Shown here: positions 1-10,533 of the stretch, piece after piece
Position numbering within the stretch: position 1 is the first letter of the stretch
How the letters are laid out: each line of letters opens with the position of its first letter
NCBI RefSeq assembly: GCF_036227225.1
Contig: NZ_CP109444.1
Coordinates: 2,461,501-2,525,500, forward strand
Reading direction: 5' to 3'
DNA: 64,000 nt
DNA from: Streptomyces sp. NBC_01478
GTDB taxonomy: Bacteria; Actinomycetota; Actinomycetes; Streptomycetales; Streptomycetaceae
Made by a program: the position numbers and the translations under genes
The notes under the pieces: generated by a model
What the model saw: only the letters and a program-made list of their open reading frames with translations
Database searches by the model: none
What the model was told of the DNA's origin: nothing

Positions 1-148
1 GCAACAGCACCTTGCCGTCGGCCTCGACGACCTCGGCGCCTTCGGCGCTCAGGCCGACGCCCACCTCGGAGATCGTGTCCCCGTCGATCAGCACGTCCTG
101 CGGCTCGCCGCCGAGGATCTTCGCACCACGGATCAGGATCTTGCTCAT
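1..148 (-). CDS. pyrC: Dihydroorotase, N-terminal part (cut by window edge)
   Basis: Only the first 49 codons lie in the window. They read MSKILIRGAKILGGEPQDVL and onward, the N-terminal beta-sandwich start typical of class I dihydroorotases, which cyclise carbamoyl aspartate to dihydroorotate in cytoplasmic pyrimidine synthesis. The catalytic metal site is beyond the edge. The ATG is at 148-146, only 5 bp after the pyrB stop codon, so the two are co-transcribed and probably translationally coupled. Identification rests mainly on this N-terminus and the pyrR-pyrB-pyrC order, which is standard in Streptomyces. Confidence 0.85.
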   Translation of the reverse strand, partial: MSKILIRGAKILGGEPQDVLIDGDTISEVGVGLSAEGAEVVEADGKVLL

Positions 149-153
149 GTGAC

Positions 154-1131
154 TTACTTCTCCTCGATGCGGGCGTGGCTGACGGCGGGTTCGTTGCCGC
201 CCAGAAGCAGATAGAGCACGGCCATCCGGATGGAGACTCCGTTTGCGACCTGCTCGACGACGGTGCAGCGGTCCGAGTCGGCGACCTCGGCGGTGATCTC
301 CATGCCCCGGACCATCGGCCCCGGGTGCATCACGATCGCGTGCTCGGGCATCTTCGCCATGCGGTCGCCGTCGAGGCCGTAGCGCCGCGAGTACTCGCGC
401 TCGGTCGGGAAGAACGCCGCGTTCATGCGCTCGCGCTGGACACGCAGCAGCATCACCGCGTCGGACTTGGAGAGCGTGCTGTCGAGGTCGTACGAGACCT
501 CGCAGGGCCAGGCCTCGACGCCGACCGGCACCAGGGTGGGCGGGGCGACGAGGGTGACCTCTGCGCCGAGGGTGTGCAGCAGGTCGACGTTCGAGCGGGC
601 GACGCGGCTGTGCAGAATGTCGCCGACGAGCGTGATCCGCTTGCCGGCCAGGTCCTGCCCGAGCCCGGCGTCCCGGCCGACGAGCCGGCGGCGCATGGTG
701 AACGCGTCGAGCAGCGCCTGCGTCGGGTGCTGGTGGGTGCCGTCGCCGGCGTTGATGACGGCCGCGTCGATCCACCCGGAGGTGGCGAGCCGGTACGGCG
801 CCCCGGAGGCACCGTGCCGGATGACGACCGCGTCGACGCCCATGGCCTCCAGGGTCTGCGCGGTGTCCTTCAGGGACTCGCCCTTGGAGACACTCGACCC
901 CTTGGCGGTGAAGTTGATGACGTCGGCGGAGAGGCGCTTCTCGGCGGCTTCGAAGGAGATACGCGTGCGCGTGGAGTCCTCGAAGAAGAGGTTGACCACG
1001 GTACGGCCGCGCAGGGTCGGCAGTTTCTTGATCGGCCGGTCGGCGACCCGGGCCATCTCCTCGGCGGTGTCGAGGATCAGGACGGCGTCGTCGCGGGAGA
1101 GGTCGGCGGCCGAGATGAGATGACGCTGCAT
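154..1131 (-). CDS. pyrB: Aspartate carbamoyltransferase catalytic chain
   Basis: A 325-residue enzyme that joins carbamoyl phosphate to aspartate, the committed step of pyrimidine synthesis. The carbamoyl-phosphate loop STRTR is at residues 53-57 inside [13 protein letters not shown], and the HPTQALLD motif is near residue 135. [10 protein letters not shown] near the C-terminus is the aspartate-side loop. The length is normal for an ATCase catalytic chain. No regulatory chain (pyrI) is adjacent, as expected in actinobacteria. It lies between pyrR and pyrC in one minus-strand operon and should respond to the PyrR leader upstream of pyrR. Confidence 0.98.
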   Translation of the reverse strand: MQRHLISAADLSRDDAVLILDTAEEMARVADRPIKKLPTLRGRTVVNLFFEDSTRTRISFEAAEKRLSADVINFTAKGSSVSKGESLKDTAQTLEAMGVDAVVIRHGASGAPYRLATSGWIDAAVINAGDGTHQHPTQALLDAFTMRRRLVGRDAGLGQDLAGKRITLVGDILHSRVARSNVDLLHTLGAEVTLVAPPTLVPVGVEAWPCEVSYDLDSTLSKSDAVMLLRVQRERMNAAFFPTEREYSRRYGLDGDRMAKMPEHAIVMHPGPMVRGMEITAEVADSDRCTVVEQVANGVSIRMAVLYLLLGGNEPAVSHARIEEK

Positions 1132-1173
1132 CTGTCAGGCTCCGTAAGGCAGTTCAGGTTTGGGGCACGGGGG

Positions 1174-1192
1174 TCTGGGGGTGTCCCCCAGA
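1174..1192. other. Intra-operon hairpin between pyrR and pyrB
   Basis: TCTGGGGG and CCCCCAGA form an 8-bp perfect stem around a 3-nt loop in the 117-bp gap between pyrR and pyrB. There is no T-run. It could be a partial terminator or an mRNA-processing or stabilising element. The flanking GGGGGTCTGGGGG text is also common in Streptomyces spacers. Confidence 0.5.
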
Positions 1193-1248
1193 AGGCACAG
1201 CCGGGCGTGCGGGGGCGCGTCGTGCCGCAGGGGCACGGCGTCCGTCCG

Positions 1249-1812
1249 CTACGGGGTCTGCTTGGCGCCGAGCAGCACGGTGTCGCGACCGTCCTCCTCG
1301 GCGAGCTGGACCTTGACCGTCTCCCGCAGCGACGTGGGGAGGTTCTTGCCGACGTAGTCGGCGCGGATGGGCAGTTCGCGGTGGCCTCTGTCGACCAGGA
1401 CCGCGAGCTGCACCGCGCGCGGGCGCCCGATGTCGTTCAGGGCGTCGAGGGCGGCGCGGATGGTGCGGCCGGAGAAGAGCACGTCGTCGACGAGGACGAC
1501 CAGGCGGCCGTCGATGCCGTCACCGGGGATGTCCGTGCGGGCCAGCGCGCGCGGCGGGTGCATGCGCAGGTCGTCGCGGTACATGGTGATGTCGAGGGAG
1601 CCGACCGGGATCTTGCGGTCGGTGATCTCCTCGAGCTTGACGGCGAGCCGCTGGGCGAGGAAGACGCCCCGGGTCGGGATGCCGAGGAGAACCACGTCGT
1701 CGGCGCCCTTGGCGCGCTCGACGATCTCGTGGGCGATGCGGGTCAGGACCCGCGCGATGTCGGGGGCCTCGAGAACGGGCCGGGCATCGGACTCGTACTG
1801 CTGAGTGTCCAT
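1249..1812 (-). CDS. pyrR: Bifunctional pyr operon regulator / uracil phosphoribosyltransferase
   Basis: A 187-residue type I phosphoribosyltransferase-fold protein. The PRPP loop [10 protein letters not shown] is at residues 108-117. In this family the protein binds pyr mRNA when UMP is high and has weak uracil phosphoribosyltransferase activity. I chose the ATG at 1812 ([12 protein letters not shown]) because AAGGAGG lies just upstream. A longer in-frame opening to 1899 would run through the leader RNA and lacks a ribosome site. First gene of pyrR-pyrB-pyrC. Confidence 0.96.
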   Translation of the reverse strand: MDTQQYESDARPVLEAPDIARVLTRIAHEIVERAKGADDVVLLGIPTRGVFLAQRLAVKLEEITDRKIPVGSLDITMYRDDLRMHPPRALARTDIPGDGIDGRLVVLVDDVLFSGRTIRAALDALNDIGRPRAVQLAVLVDRGHRELPIRADYVGKNLPTSLRETVKVQLAEEDGRDTVLLGAKQTP

Positions 1813-1820
1813 AGAAACGG

Positions 1821-1859
1821 ACCTCCTTCTCCGCCTCACGGGACGGACCTTAAAGGACG
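1821..1859 (-). promoter_or_regulatory. PyrR-binding leader element overlapping the pyrR ribosome-binding site
   Basis: Read on the minus strand, the leader has CCTTTAAGG, then GTCCCGTGAGGCGG, then AGAAGGAGG, and pyrR starts 8 bases later. The GTCCnGTGAGGCnG core and its closeness to the AGGAGG site match the actinobacterial PyrR-binding loop, known from Mycobacterium smegmatis to act by translational repression. No terminator stem follows, so occlusion of the ribosome site rather than attenuation is the likely mechanism. Confidence 0.8.
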
Positions 1860-1965
1860 TCGGATTTGCGCCATCCACGTTAGCAGGCCGGGGCGACACC
1901 CCTGATCACCCCTATGGAGTAATCGGACACCGCTACCACGGAAGAGCCGGTGCGGACCATTCGGC

Positions 1966-1995
1966 TTGACGCGGGAGCGTAACGCTGCGTAACCT
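1966..1995 (+). promoter_or_regulatory. Candidate bldD promoter
   Basis: TTGACG at 1966-1971 and TAACCT at 1990-1995 are 18 bp apart, a good match to a vegetative sigma-HrdB promoter. The predicted start, near 2002, falls inside the adjacent BldD box. Confidence 0.65.
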
Positions 1996-1998
1996 CAC

Positions 1999-2009
1999 AG
2001 TGAGTTACC
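1999..2009 (+). promoter_or_regulatory. BldD box (autoregulatory operator)
   Basis: AGTGAGTTACC fits the published BldD consensus AGTgA-N-m-TCACc except at one base, and lies in a larger near-palindrome, GTAACCTCACAGTGAGTTAC (1989-2008). It sits just downstream of the -10 box, where bound BldD would block initiation. This matches the known autorepression of bldD. Confidence 0.75.
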
Positions 2010-2063
2010 AGCCGCGCGGCGCGGAAACACTGCAGCCGCGTCGACACAGTGTCCGGGAGCTAT

Positions 2064-2564
2064 ATGTCCAGCGAATACGCCAAACAGCTCGGGGCCAAGC
2101 TCCGGGCCATCCGCACCCAGCAGGGCCTTTCCCTCCACGGTGTCGAGGAGAAGTCACAGGGGCGCTGGAAGGCGGTCGTGGTCGGGTCGTACGAGCGCGG
2201 CGACCGCGCCGTCACCGTGCAGCGCCTCGCCGAGTTGGCTGACTTCTACGGGGTTCCGGTGCAGGAGCTGCTGCCGGGCACCACGCCGGGCGGGGCCGCC
2301 GAGCCGCCGCCGAAGCTGGTTCTCGACCTGGAGCGGCTGGCCCACGTGCCCGCCGAGAAGGCCGGCCCGCTGCAGCGCTACGCGGCGACGATCCAGTCCC
2401 AGCGCGGCGACTACAACGGCAAGGTGCTCTCGATCCGCCAGGACGACCTGCGCACACTCGCCGTCATCTACGACCAGTCCCCCTCGGTCCTCACCGAGCA
2501 ACTGATCAGTTGGGGCGTGCTGGACGCGGACGCGCGTCGCGCGGTCTCCCACGAGGAGAACTGA
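2064..2564 (+). CDS. bldD: Developmental master repressor BldD
   Basis: A 166-residue cytoplasmic transcription factor that represses sporulation genes during vegetative growth when bound to cyclic di-GMP. Residues 1-70 are an XRE-type helix-turn-helix domain. The C-terminal domain carries R114-G-D116, eight residues, then R125-Q-D-D128, the known RxD-X8-RxxD signature that binds tetrameric c-di-GMP. The start MSSEYAKQLG (ATG 2064) is the usual BldD start. An in-frame start 15 bp upstream is possible but would place the ribosome site poorly. It is transcribed divergently from pyrR. Confidence 0.98.
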   Translation: MSSEYAKQLGAKLRAIRTQQGLSLHGVEEKSQGRWKAVVVGSYERGDRAVTVQRLAELADFYGVPVQELLPGTTPGGAAEPPPKLVLDLERLAHVPAEKAGPLQRYAATIQSQRGDYNGKVLSIRQDDLRTLAVIYDQSPSVLTEQLISWGVLDADARRAVSHEEN

Positions 2565-2604
2565 GCAGCTCCGCCCGAGCCGCTCCACGCCTAAGCAGAA
2601 ACGT

Positions 2605-2650
2605 GCCGCCGGGGTGGCCGGAACTTCACCGTTCCGGCCACCCCGGCGGC
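2605..2650 (+). terminator. bldD terminator, first hairpin
   Basis: Perfect 20-bp inverted repeat (2605-2624 / 2631-2650) with a 6-nt loop TTCACC, followed by TTTCT. It lies 40 bp after the bldD stop codon. Confidence 0.9.
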
Positions 2651-2684
2651 TTTCTGCGGGCCTCAGGGGCCTCATGCGTACAGG

Positions 2685-2730
2685 AACGCCGGAGGGCCCG
2701 CAGCGGTCGTGCTGCGGGCCCTCCGGCGTT
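2685..2730. terminator. Second perfect hairpin between bldD and nusB
   Basis: Another perfect 20-bp stem (2685-2704 / 2711-2730) with loop GGTCGT, bounded by AA on the left and TT on the right. It can terminate in both directions. It therefore probably serves both bldD (+) and the convergent nusB operon (-). Confidence 0.88.
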
Positions 2731-2799
2731 TTCCGGCTGGACTCTCGTCCTGCTCCGGTCCGGCTCTCGTCCTGCTCCGGACCGTCTCTCGTACCGTGC

Positions 2800-3234
2800 T
2801 TACGCCTCGTCCCGGCGCAGCGAGGGCTTCAGGTCCTTGAAACGGCCCAGCAGGCCGTTGACGAACGAGGGCGACTCGTCCGTCGAGAACTCCTTGGCCA
2901 ACTGCACCATCTCGTCGAGGACGACCGCGTCCGGGGTCTCGTCGGCCCAGATCAGCTCGTAGGCGCCGAGGCGCAGGATGTTGCGGTCCACCACGGGCAT
3001 GCGGTCGAGCGTCCAGCCGACCGAGTACTGCGCGATGAGCTCGTCGATGCGGCGCGCGTGCTGCGCGTACCCCTCGACCAGCTCCATCGTGTACTCGCTG
3101 ACCGGCGGCTGCCGGGTGTCGTCCCGGGAGAGCCGGATCCAGTCCGCGAGGACCGTGGTGACGCCGACTCCGCGCTGGTCGCCCTCGAAGAGGATCTGGA
3201 AGGCGCGCTTGCGGGCCGTATTGCGGGCAGCCAC
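2800..3234 (-). CDS. nusB: Transcription antitermination factor NusB
   Basis: A 144-residue, all-helical NusB (MAARNTARKRAFQILFEGDQ). NusB binds boxA RNA with S10/NusE and supports antitermination, especially of rRNA operons. The N-terminal R-N-T-A-R-K-R-A helix and the final VNGLLGRF are family hallmarks. The GTG start at 3234 lies 2 bp from the efp stop, so it is the last gene of the aro-pepP-efp-nusB run and ends near the bidirectional terminator. Confidence 0.97.
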   Translation of the reverse strand: MAARNTARKRAFQILFEGDQRGVGVTTVLADWIRLSRDDTRQPPVSEYTMELVEGYAQHARRIDELIAQYSVGWTLDRMPVVDRNILRLGAYELIWADETPDAVVLDEMVQLAKEFSTDESPSFVNGLLGRFKDLKPSLRRDEA

Positions 3235-3236
3235 GG

Positions 3237-3803
3237 TTAGCTGTTCACCCGGCCGAGGTAGTCGCTGGAGCGGGTGTCGACCTTGATCTTCTCACCGGTG
3301 GTGATGAAGAGCGGGACCTGGATCTGGTAGCCGGTCTCCAGGGTGGCGGGCTTGGTGCCACCGGTGGAGCGGTCGCCCTGGACGCCGGGCTCGGTCTCCT
3401 GGATGACCAGCTCGACGGCGGCCGGCAGCTCGACGAAGAGCACCTCGCCCTCGTGCTGGGCGACCGTGGCGGTGAAGCCCTCGATCAGGAAGTTGGCGGC
3501 GTCGCCGACGGCCTTGCGGTCGACCATGAGCTGGTCGTAGGTCTCCATGTCCATGAAGACGAAGTACTCGCCGTCCATGTACGAGAACTGCATGTCGCGC
3601 TTGTCGACAGTGGCCGTCTCGACCTTGACGCCGGCGTTGAACGTCTTGTCGACGACCTTGCCGGAGAGCACGTTCTTGAGCTTGGTGCGCACGAAGGCAG
3701 GGCCCTTGCCGGGCTTGACGTGCTGGAACTCGACGACGGACCAGAGCTGGCCCCCGTCGAGCTTGAGCACCAGGCCGTTCTTGAGGTCGTTCGTGGAAGC
3801 CAC
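3237..3803 (-). CDS. efp: Translation elongation factor P
   Basis: 188 residues, the normal EF-P length, with the N-terminal KOW-like domain and two OB domains ending in [22 protein letters not shown] relieves ribosome stalling at polyproline. The loop that reaches the peptidyl-transferase centre reads PGKGP. This symmetric loop is typical of actinobacterial EF-P reported to work without lysine modification, and no epmA-like gene is seen here. I chose GTG at 3803 ([10 protein letters not shown]). The longer opening upstream has no EF-P homology. Confidence 0.96.
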   Translation of the reverse strand: MASTNDLKNGLVLKLDGGQLWSVVEFQHVKPGKGPAFVRTKLKNVLSGKVVDKTFNAGVKVETATVDKRDMQFSYMDGEYFVFMDMETYDQLMVDRKAVGDAANFLIEGFTATVAQHEGEVLFVELPAAVELVIQETEPGVQGDRSTGGTKPATLETGYQIQVPLFITTGEKIKVDTRSSDYLGRVNS

Positions 3804-3864
3804 GGTTGCGGAATCTCCTGGACTGACGTGGACGACCACGGGGCACGCGCACAGCTCGATAAAG

Positions 3865-4977
3865 CTAGAGCGCGAGCAGCTCCTTGGTCGTGATGGTGAG
3901 TAGCTCGGGTCCGCCGTCCGCCTCAGGGCGCACGACGAGCGTGTCATCGATCCGGACACCGCCCCGGCCCGGGAGGTGAACCCCCGGTTCGACGGTGACC
4001 GGCACGCAAGCGTCCAGTTTACCCATGGCCGCGGGGGCCAACTGCGGCTCCTCGTCGATTTCGAGCCCGACACCGTGCCCGGTGAGGGCTGGGAGGCCTT
4101 CTGAATACCCCGCGGAGTCCAGCACCTGGCGGGCCGCGCGGTCCACATCCCGGTAGGCGGCACCGGGGGTCAGAGACTCCCGTGCGGCGCGCTGGGCGGC
4201 GAAGACGAGGTCGTACAGCTCGATCTGCCAGTCGGCGGGAGAGGTGCCGATGACGAACGTACGGCCGATCTCGCAGCGGTATCCGCGATAGGCGGCGCCG
4301 AGGCAGACAGAAAGGAAATCTCCTTCCTCGACCCGGCGATCGGTCGGCCGGTGGCCGCGTTTGCCCGAGTGCGGTCCGGTGGCGACGGAGGTGGCGAAGG
4401 CCGGGCCGTCCGCGCCGTGGTCGACGAGCCGTCGCTCCAGTTCGAGGGCGAGATGGCGTTCGGTGCGGCCGACGAGGATCGACTCCAGGAGCTCTCCGAG
4501 GGCCTGGTCGGCGATCTCGGCGCCGATTCTCAGACAGGAGATCTCCGCCTCGTCCTTGACGACCCGGAGCTGCTCGACCGCGCCGCCGATGTCGGTGAGG
4601 CGGAGGGTCGGCGCGACCGAGCGGAGGGCTCGGTGGCGGGTGACGGTGAGGTGGTGTTCTTCTACGGCCATGGATTCGGCGCCGGTCGCGGCCGCCAGGT
4701 CTGCGGCGGCTACGGCGGGGTCGCCGCCCGGCGTGGAGAGTGCGTGGACGCGGAGGGTCTCGTCGGGGCGGCCCTCGCCTCCGGCGGGGCGCTCGTCGAG
4801 GGGGCCGGTGCAGACCAGCATGTCTTCGCGCCTGCCCAGCAGCAGGACGGTGCCCTGCGGGGCCGGACCGGCCAAGTAGTGCACGTTGGCTGGGTTGGTG
4901 ACCAGCGTGGATTGGCTGCCGCCGGCCTGGGCTCGGTCTCTGAGCCTTGCTCGGCGGGCTGCGTGGACCTCTGACAT
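3865..4977 (-). CDS. Creatinase-fold (M24) aminopeptidase P / Xaa-Pro dipeptidase-like protein
   Basis: 370 residues with a short N-terminal creatinase-type domain (1-140) and a pita-bread M24 domain (about 145-360). H301 ([13 protein letters not shown]) and E330 (VTVEPGVH) occupy normal ligand positions. The two usual metal aspartates are replaced by C225 in SVCLGA and E236 in YRCEIGRT, and the last glutamate by D344 in VRIDDT. This is an M24 peptidase with a modified or lost metal site, so activity on Xaa-Pro peptides is uncertain. It sits directly upstream of efp, an arrangement found in many bacteria. Confidence 0.85.
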   Translation of the reverse strand: MSEVHAARRARLRDRAQAGGSQSTLVTNPANVHYLAGPAPQGTVLLLGRREDMLVCTGPLDERPAGGEGRPDETLRVHALSTPGGDPAVAAADLAAATGAESMAVEEHHLTVTRHRALRSVAPTLRLTDIGGAVEQLRVVKDEAEISCLRIGAEIADQALGELLESILVGRTERHLALELERRLVDHGADGPAFATSVATGPHSGKRGHRPTDRRVEEGDFLSVCLGAAYRGYRCEIGRTFVIGTSPADWQIELYDLVFAAQRAARESLTPGAAYRDVDRAARQVLDSAGYSEGLPALTGHGVGLEIDEEPQLAPAAMGKLDACVPVTVEPGVHLPGRGGVRIDDTLVVRPEADGGPELLTITTKELLAL

Positions 4978-5066
4978 GAGACGAGCGTAGGAGCGGTGGC
5001 CGGATTGTGCTGGTTGGGAGGGTGCCGTTCGGGGGACGGCGCTTGAGTTTCGGGTGCGGGTCGGTG

Positions 5067-5113
5067 GGGGCTGAGCGCGCCCACGCGGCGGAGCCGCGTA
5101 TTGATACAGCCCC
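5067..5113. repeat. Streptomyces intergenic palindromic repeat / terminator
   Basis: Nested inverted repeats: GGGGCTG (5067-5073) pairs with CAGCCCC (5107-5113), and inside them CGCGGC-GGA-GCCGCG (5084-5098) forms a second hairpin. The segment with ACGCGGCGGAGCCGCG, GATACAGCCCCGCGCCCC is a widespread spacer repeat in Streptomyces as I remember it. Here it lies just past the stop of the P-loop ATPase gene and can terminate it. Confidence 0.65.
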
Positions 5114-5142
5114 GCGCCCCCAAAAGCATCAAGTCCCGTTCG

Positions 5143-6009
5143 TTACCAGCTCGGGGGGCTTGCTATCGAGCGGGCGAGCACGTCGTTGAGTACCTGGGCC
5201 GTTTGCTGGACGTCCATCTGGGAGTTGTCGATGATCGGGAGGCCCGAGCCGTACCAGCCGGCCATACGGCCGTGGATGCGGGCGACCTCTTCGTCGGTGA
5301 GGCGGCGGTTGCCGGAGCGTTCGGCGTTGCGTTCCAGGACTATTTCCAGGCCCGGGAGGAGGACGACCGGGAGGAGGCCGGGGCCCACGTGGCGTTTCCA
5401 GCCGCCGAGGCCCACGACCGGGCGGTCGGGGAAGACCGCGTCGTCGAGGATGCAGGAGATGCCGTTGGCGAGGAAGTTGCGGGCGGCGAAGCCGCAGGTG
5501 CGGCGGGCCAGGCGGTACTGGGCCTCGGAGTGGTCGTTCCAGCCGGACTGGGGGTCGGCGAAGCCGGAGCGGACCCATTCGCGGACGTCGTCGAGACTGA
5601 TGTGGGCCGTGGGGACCCGGCGATGTTCCGCCCAGTACTTCGCGACGCTCGTCTTGCCCGCGCCTGCGGGGCCGATGAGCAGCACCGCGAGGGTCGTGGA
5701 GGTCGGGTCGGGCGCCGCCGCGGCCGGCGGGGCGCTGGGCATGGGCACGGGGCCGCCCGGCGGGAGCTGGACATGGCCGGTGGTGTCCGGTGCGTGGCGC
5801 GGGAGCGTGTGCGGCACCGGCGGCGGGGTGGGTGCGAAGCCCGGGGCCGGTGGCGGGGGCGGCACGGGCGCGGGGCCCGGATGGTGCGGGCCGCCCGAGT
5901 GTTGTCCGGCCGGGGACCAACCGGCGGTCGGTCCCTGCCCCGGCTGGTGGGGCGGCGGCAGCGGAGACCCCACTGCGTGCTGCATCCGGTGCCACTCCGT
6001 CTCGTACAA
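5143..6009 (-). CDS. P-loop ATP/GTP-binding protein (AAA_33-type kinase-like) with proline-rich N-terminus
   Basis: 288 residues. Residues 1-105 are a Pro/Gly/His-rich low-complexity region. Residues 107-270 form a P-loop domain with Walker A GPAGAGKTS and a downstream ISLDDVREW, as in AAA_33 / zeta-toxin-like nucleotide kinases. The substrate is unknown. Translation could also begin at the internal ATG giving MQHAVGSPLP. It lies downstream of aroB in the same direction, but a stable hairpin separates them, so it is probably transcribed partly on its own. Confidence 0.7.
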   Translation of the reverse strand: MYETEWHRMQHAVGSPLPPPHQPGQGPTAGWSPAGQHSGGPHHPGPAPVPPPPPAPGFAPTPPPVPHTLPRHAPDTTGHVQLPPGGPVPMPSAPPAAAAPDPTSTTLAVLLIGPAGAGKTSVAKYWAEHRRVPTAHISLDDVREWVRSGFADPQSGWNDHSEAQYRLARRTCGFAARNFLANGISCILDDAVFPDRPVVGLGGWKRHVGPGLLPVVLLPGLEIVLERNAERSGNRRLTDEEVARIHGRMAGWYGSGLPIIDNSQMDVQQTAQVLNDVLARSIASPPSW

Positions 6010-6060
6010 GGCAATTGGCGCTGGCAGCGGGCCCGAAACCCCGCTCCCTACCGAACGGTA

Positions 6061-6098
6061 CCTTCCCCGGCCGCCATTTGGTGAACGGCCGGGGAGGG
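6061..6098 (-). terminator. Terminator after aroB
   Basis: TCCCCGGCCG (6064-6073) pairs with CGGCCGGGGA (6086-6095), extended by three outer pairs including one G-T wobble. The 12-nt loop holds CCATTTGGTGAA. It lies 54 bp past the aroB stop codon on the minus strand. Confidence 0.75.
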
Positions 6099-6151
6099 GC
6101 CGAAGTGCCCATCCCTGTAAGGCACATCGGGTGGATGGGGCTTCGCGGGAC

Positions 6152-8939
<2,788 letters not shown>

Positions 8940-9693
8940 CGGTGCTCCTCATGCTCGCGCCCTGGTACTGCCCTGCGTACGCGCGTCCTCGCGTACGGCG
9001 ACGGCGAAACCGGGGTGCGCGGCCCTGGCCCGCCGCCCCCGATCCTCCCACGTCCGGGGCACAGACCTGCCCTACGGTCCAGGGAACGGACGCGGGATGC
9101 CGGGGCGGCGACCGGCGGGCGGCTTCTTGCCCCGGGCTGTGGGGGTGAGGTCAGGGGCGGCTGATGCGGGCGGGGGGCCTTGCGGAGTGCGGGGTAGGGG
9201 GTGGGGTGGGCTTATTGACAGCGGGGCCAGGGGAGGTCAGGAGTCGGGGGACGCCTGCTTGGACGCCTTGCGGGGTCGGGGTCAGCAGTCGGCCGACGGC
9301 TAGCTGCCAGCCGTACCGGAGATGAAGCCAAGAACCGGGTGACGCCTCCGCGGACGCCTTACGAGGCCTGGGTCGGCAGTCGGCCGGTGGGCTTCTCGAC
9401 AGGCTTGCCGGGGTGAGACCAAGAGTCGGCCGACAGTCGCTTGGCCGCCCCACCGGATCTGGACAAGCGGTCGGTCGAGGCCTCCGCGAGAGCCCTACCG
9501 GGCCGAGGCCAGGACTGGGCCGACGCTCACTTGGGCACCCAGCAGGCGAACGGCGCCTGCCCAACCACCCCACAGGGCCCGGGCCAACGGTGGGCTCTCG
9601 CCTCCTCGCCCGCCCCACGAAACCCACGTCAACGGTCAGCCAGTTTTCCGACCCGCCCCATCGCCCCCGGTCAGCAGCGCCCCTCACCCCACC
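8940..9693. repeat. Gene-free 754-bp spacer with degenerate tandem repeats
   Basis: No convincing gene on either strand. The openings here have no start signals and low-complexity products. Degenerate units recur: GACGCCTGCTTGGACGCCTT near 9250 and TGACGCCTCCGCGGACGCCT near 9341, a period of about 91 bp, each followed by a CAGTCGGCCG block (about 9289 and 9379). More diverged copies continue to about 9530. It also has to hold the aroC promoter (reading leftward from 8940), which I could not place with confidence. Confidence 0.6.
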
Positions 9694-10533
9694 TCACCGA
9701 TCCGCCAACGCCTTCTCCCCCGCCCTCCGCATCGCGTGCACCGGTGCCGGCCGACGGCCCGTCATCTGTTCCACCTGGAGTACCGCCTGGTGCACCAGCA
9801 GGTCGAGACCGCTGACGACCGCGCCGCCGTAGCCGGACCAGCGGGCCGCGAGGTCGGTGGGCCAGGGGTCGTAGAGGACGTCGAAGAGGGTGGCTGGGCG
9901 TTCCGGTACGGCGGAGGAGAGGGCGTCCGTGGTGCCGGCGGGGGTGGTCGCGAAGACCAGGGGGGCGCGCAGGCCTTCCGCCGCGTCGGACCAGTCCGCC
10001 GTGCGGACCTCCACGTCGAGCCGCTTGCCCCATTGGCGCATCTCGGCGGCGCGGGCCTCGCTGCGGACGTACGCGACGACCTCGCCGGTGCAGATCCGGG
10101 AGAGGGCGGCGAGCGCGGAGGAAGCCGTGGCGCCGGCGCCGAGGATCGCGGCCGAGTCGACCTGTTCGATGCCGTGTTCACGCAGGGCGGCGACCATGCC
10201 GGGGATGTCGGTGTTGTCGCCGACCCGTCGGCCGTCCTCCGTGAAGACGACGGTGTTGACCGTGTCCACCGACGCCGCCGTCTCGCTGATCTCGTCGAGC
10301 AGCGGTATGACCGCACGCTTCAGCGGCATGGTCAGCGACAGGCCCGCCCACTCCGGTCCGAGGTCCTTGAAGAACCCCGGCAGGGCCGCCTCGTCGACGT
10401 CGAAGCGGTCGTACGACCAGCCGTCCAACCCCAACTCCCCGTATGCCGCGCGATGCAGCACCGGGGAGAGGGAGTGGGCGATGGGTGAACCGAGCACGGC
10501 GGCCCGGCGGGCGTCAGTTGCCCGAGTTGGCAT
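9694..10533 (-). CDS. aroE: Shikimate dehydrogenase
   Basis: 279 residues. The substrate site SPIAHSLSPVLHRAAY (S-x-S) is near residues 16-30, the catalytic lysine is in LTMPLKRAV, NTDIPGM holds the paired aspartate, and ILGAGATASSALAAL is the NADP Rossmann loop. I chose ATG 10533 (MPTRATDARR). This start lies inside the end of mltG, overlapping it by 20 bp, and the longer start at 10566 would overlap more. Chorismate-pathway gene cotranscribed with mltG, ruvX and alaS. Confidence 0.94.
   Translation of the reverse strand: MPTRATDARRAAVLGSPIAHSLSPVLHRAAYGELGLDGWSYDRFDVDEAALPGFFKDLGPEWAGLSLTMPLKRAVIPLLDEISETAASVDTVNTVVFTEDGRRVGDNTDIPGMVAALREHGIEQVDSAAILGAGATASSALAALSRICTGEVVAYVRSEARAAEMRQWGKRLDVEVRTADWSDAAEGLRAPLVFATTPAGTTDALSSAVPERPATLFDVLYDPWPTDLAARWSGYGGAVVSGLDLLVHQAVLQVEQMTGRRPAPVHAMRRAGEKALADR

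Noticed and set aside
175..1905. Plus-strand 576-codon frame over pyrB and pyrR
   Set aside because: Antisense to two well-defined genes; composition (many D, V, H, G, R) is the typical high-GC shadow and there is no ribosome site.
9151..9687. Minus-strand 178-codon frame between aroC and aroE
   Set aside because: Arg/Pro/Ser-only composition tracks the DNA repeats; no ribosome site and no domain.
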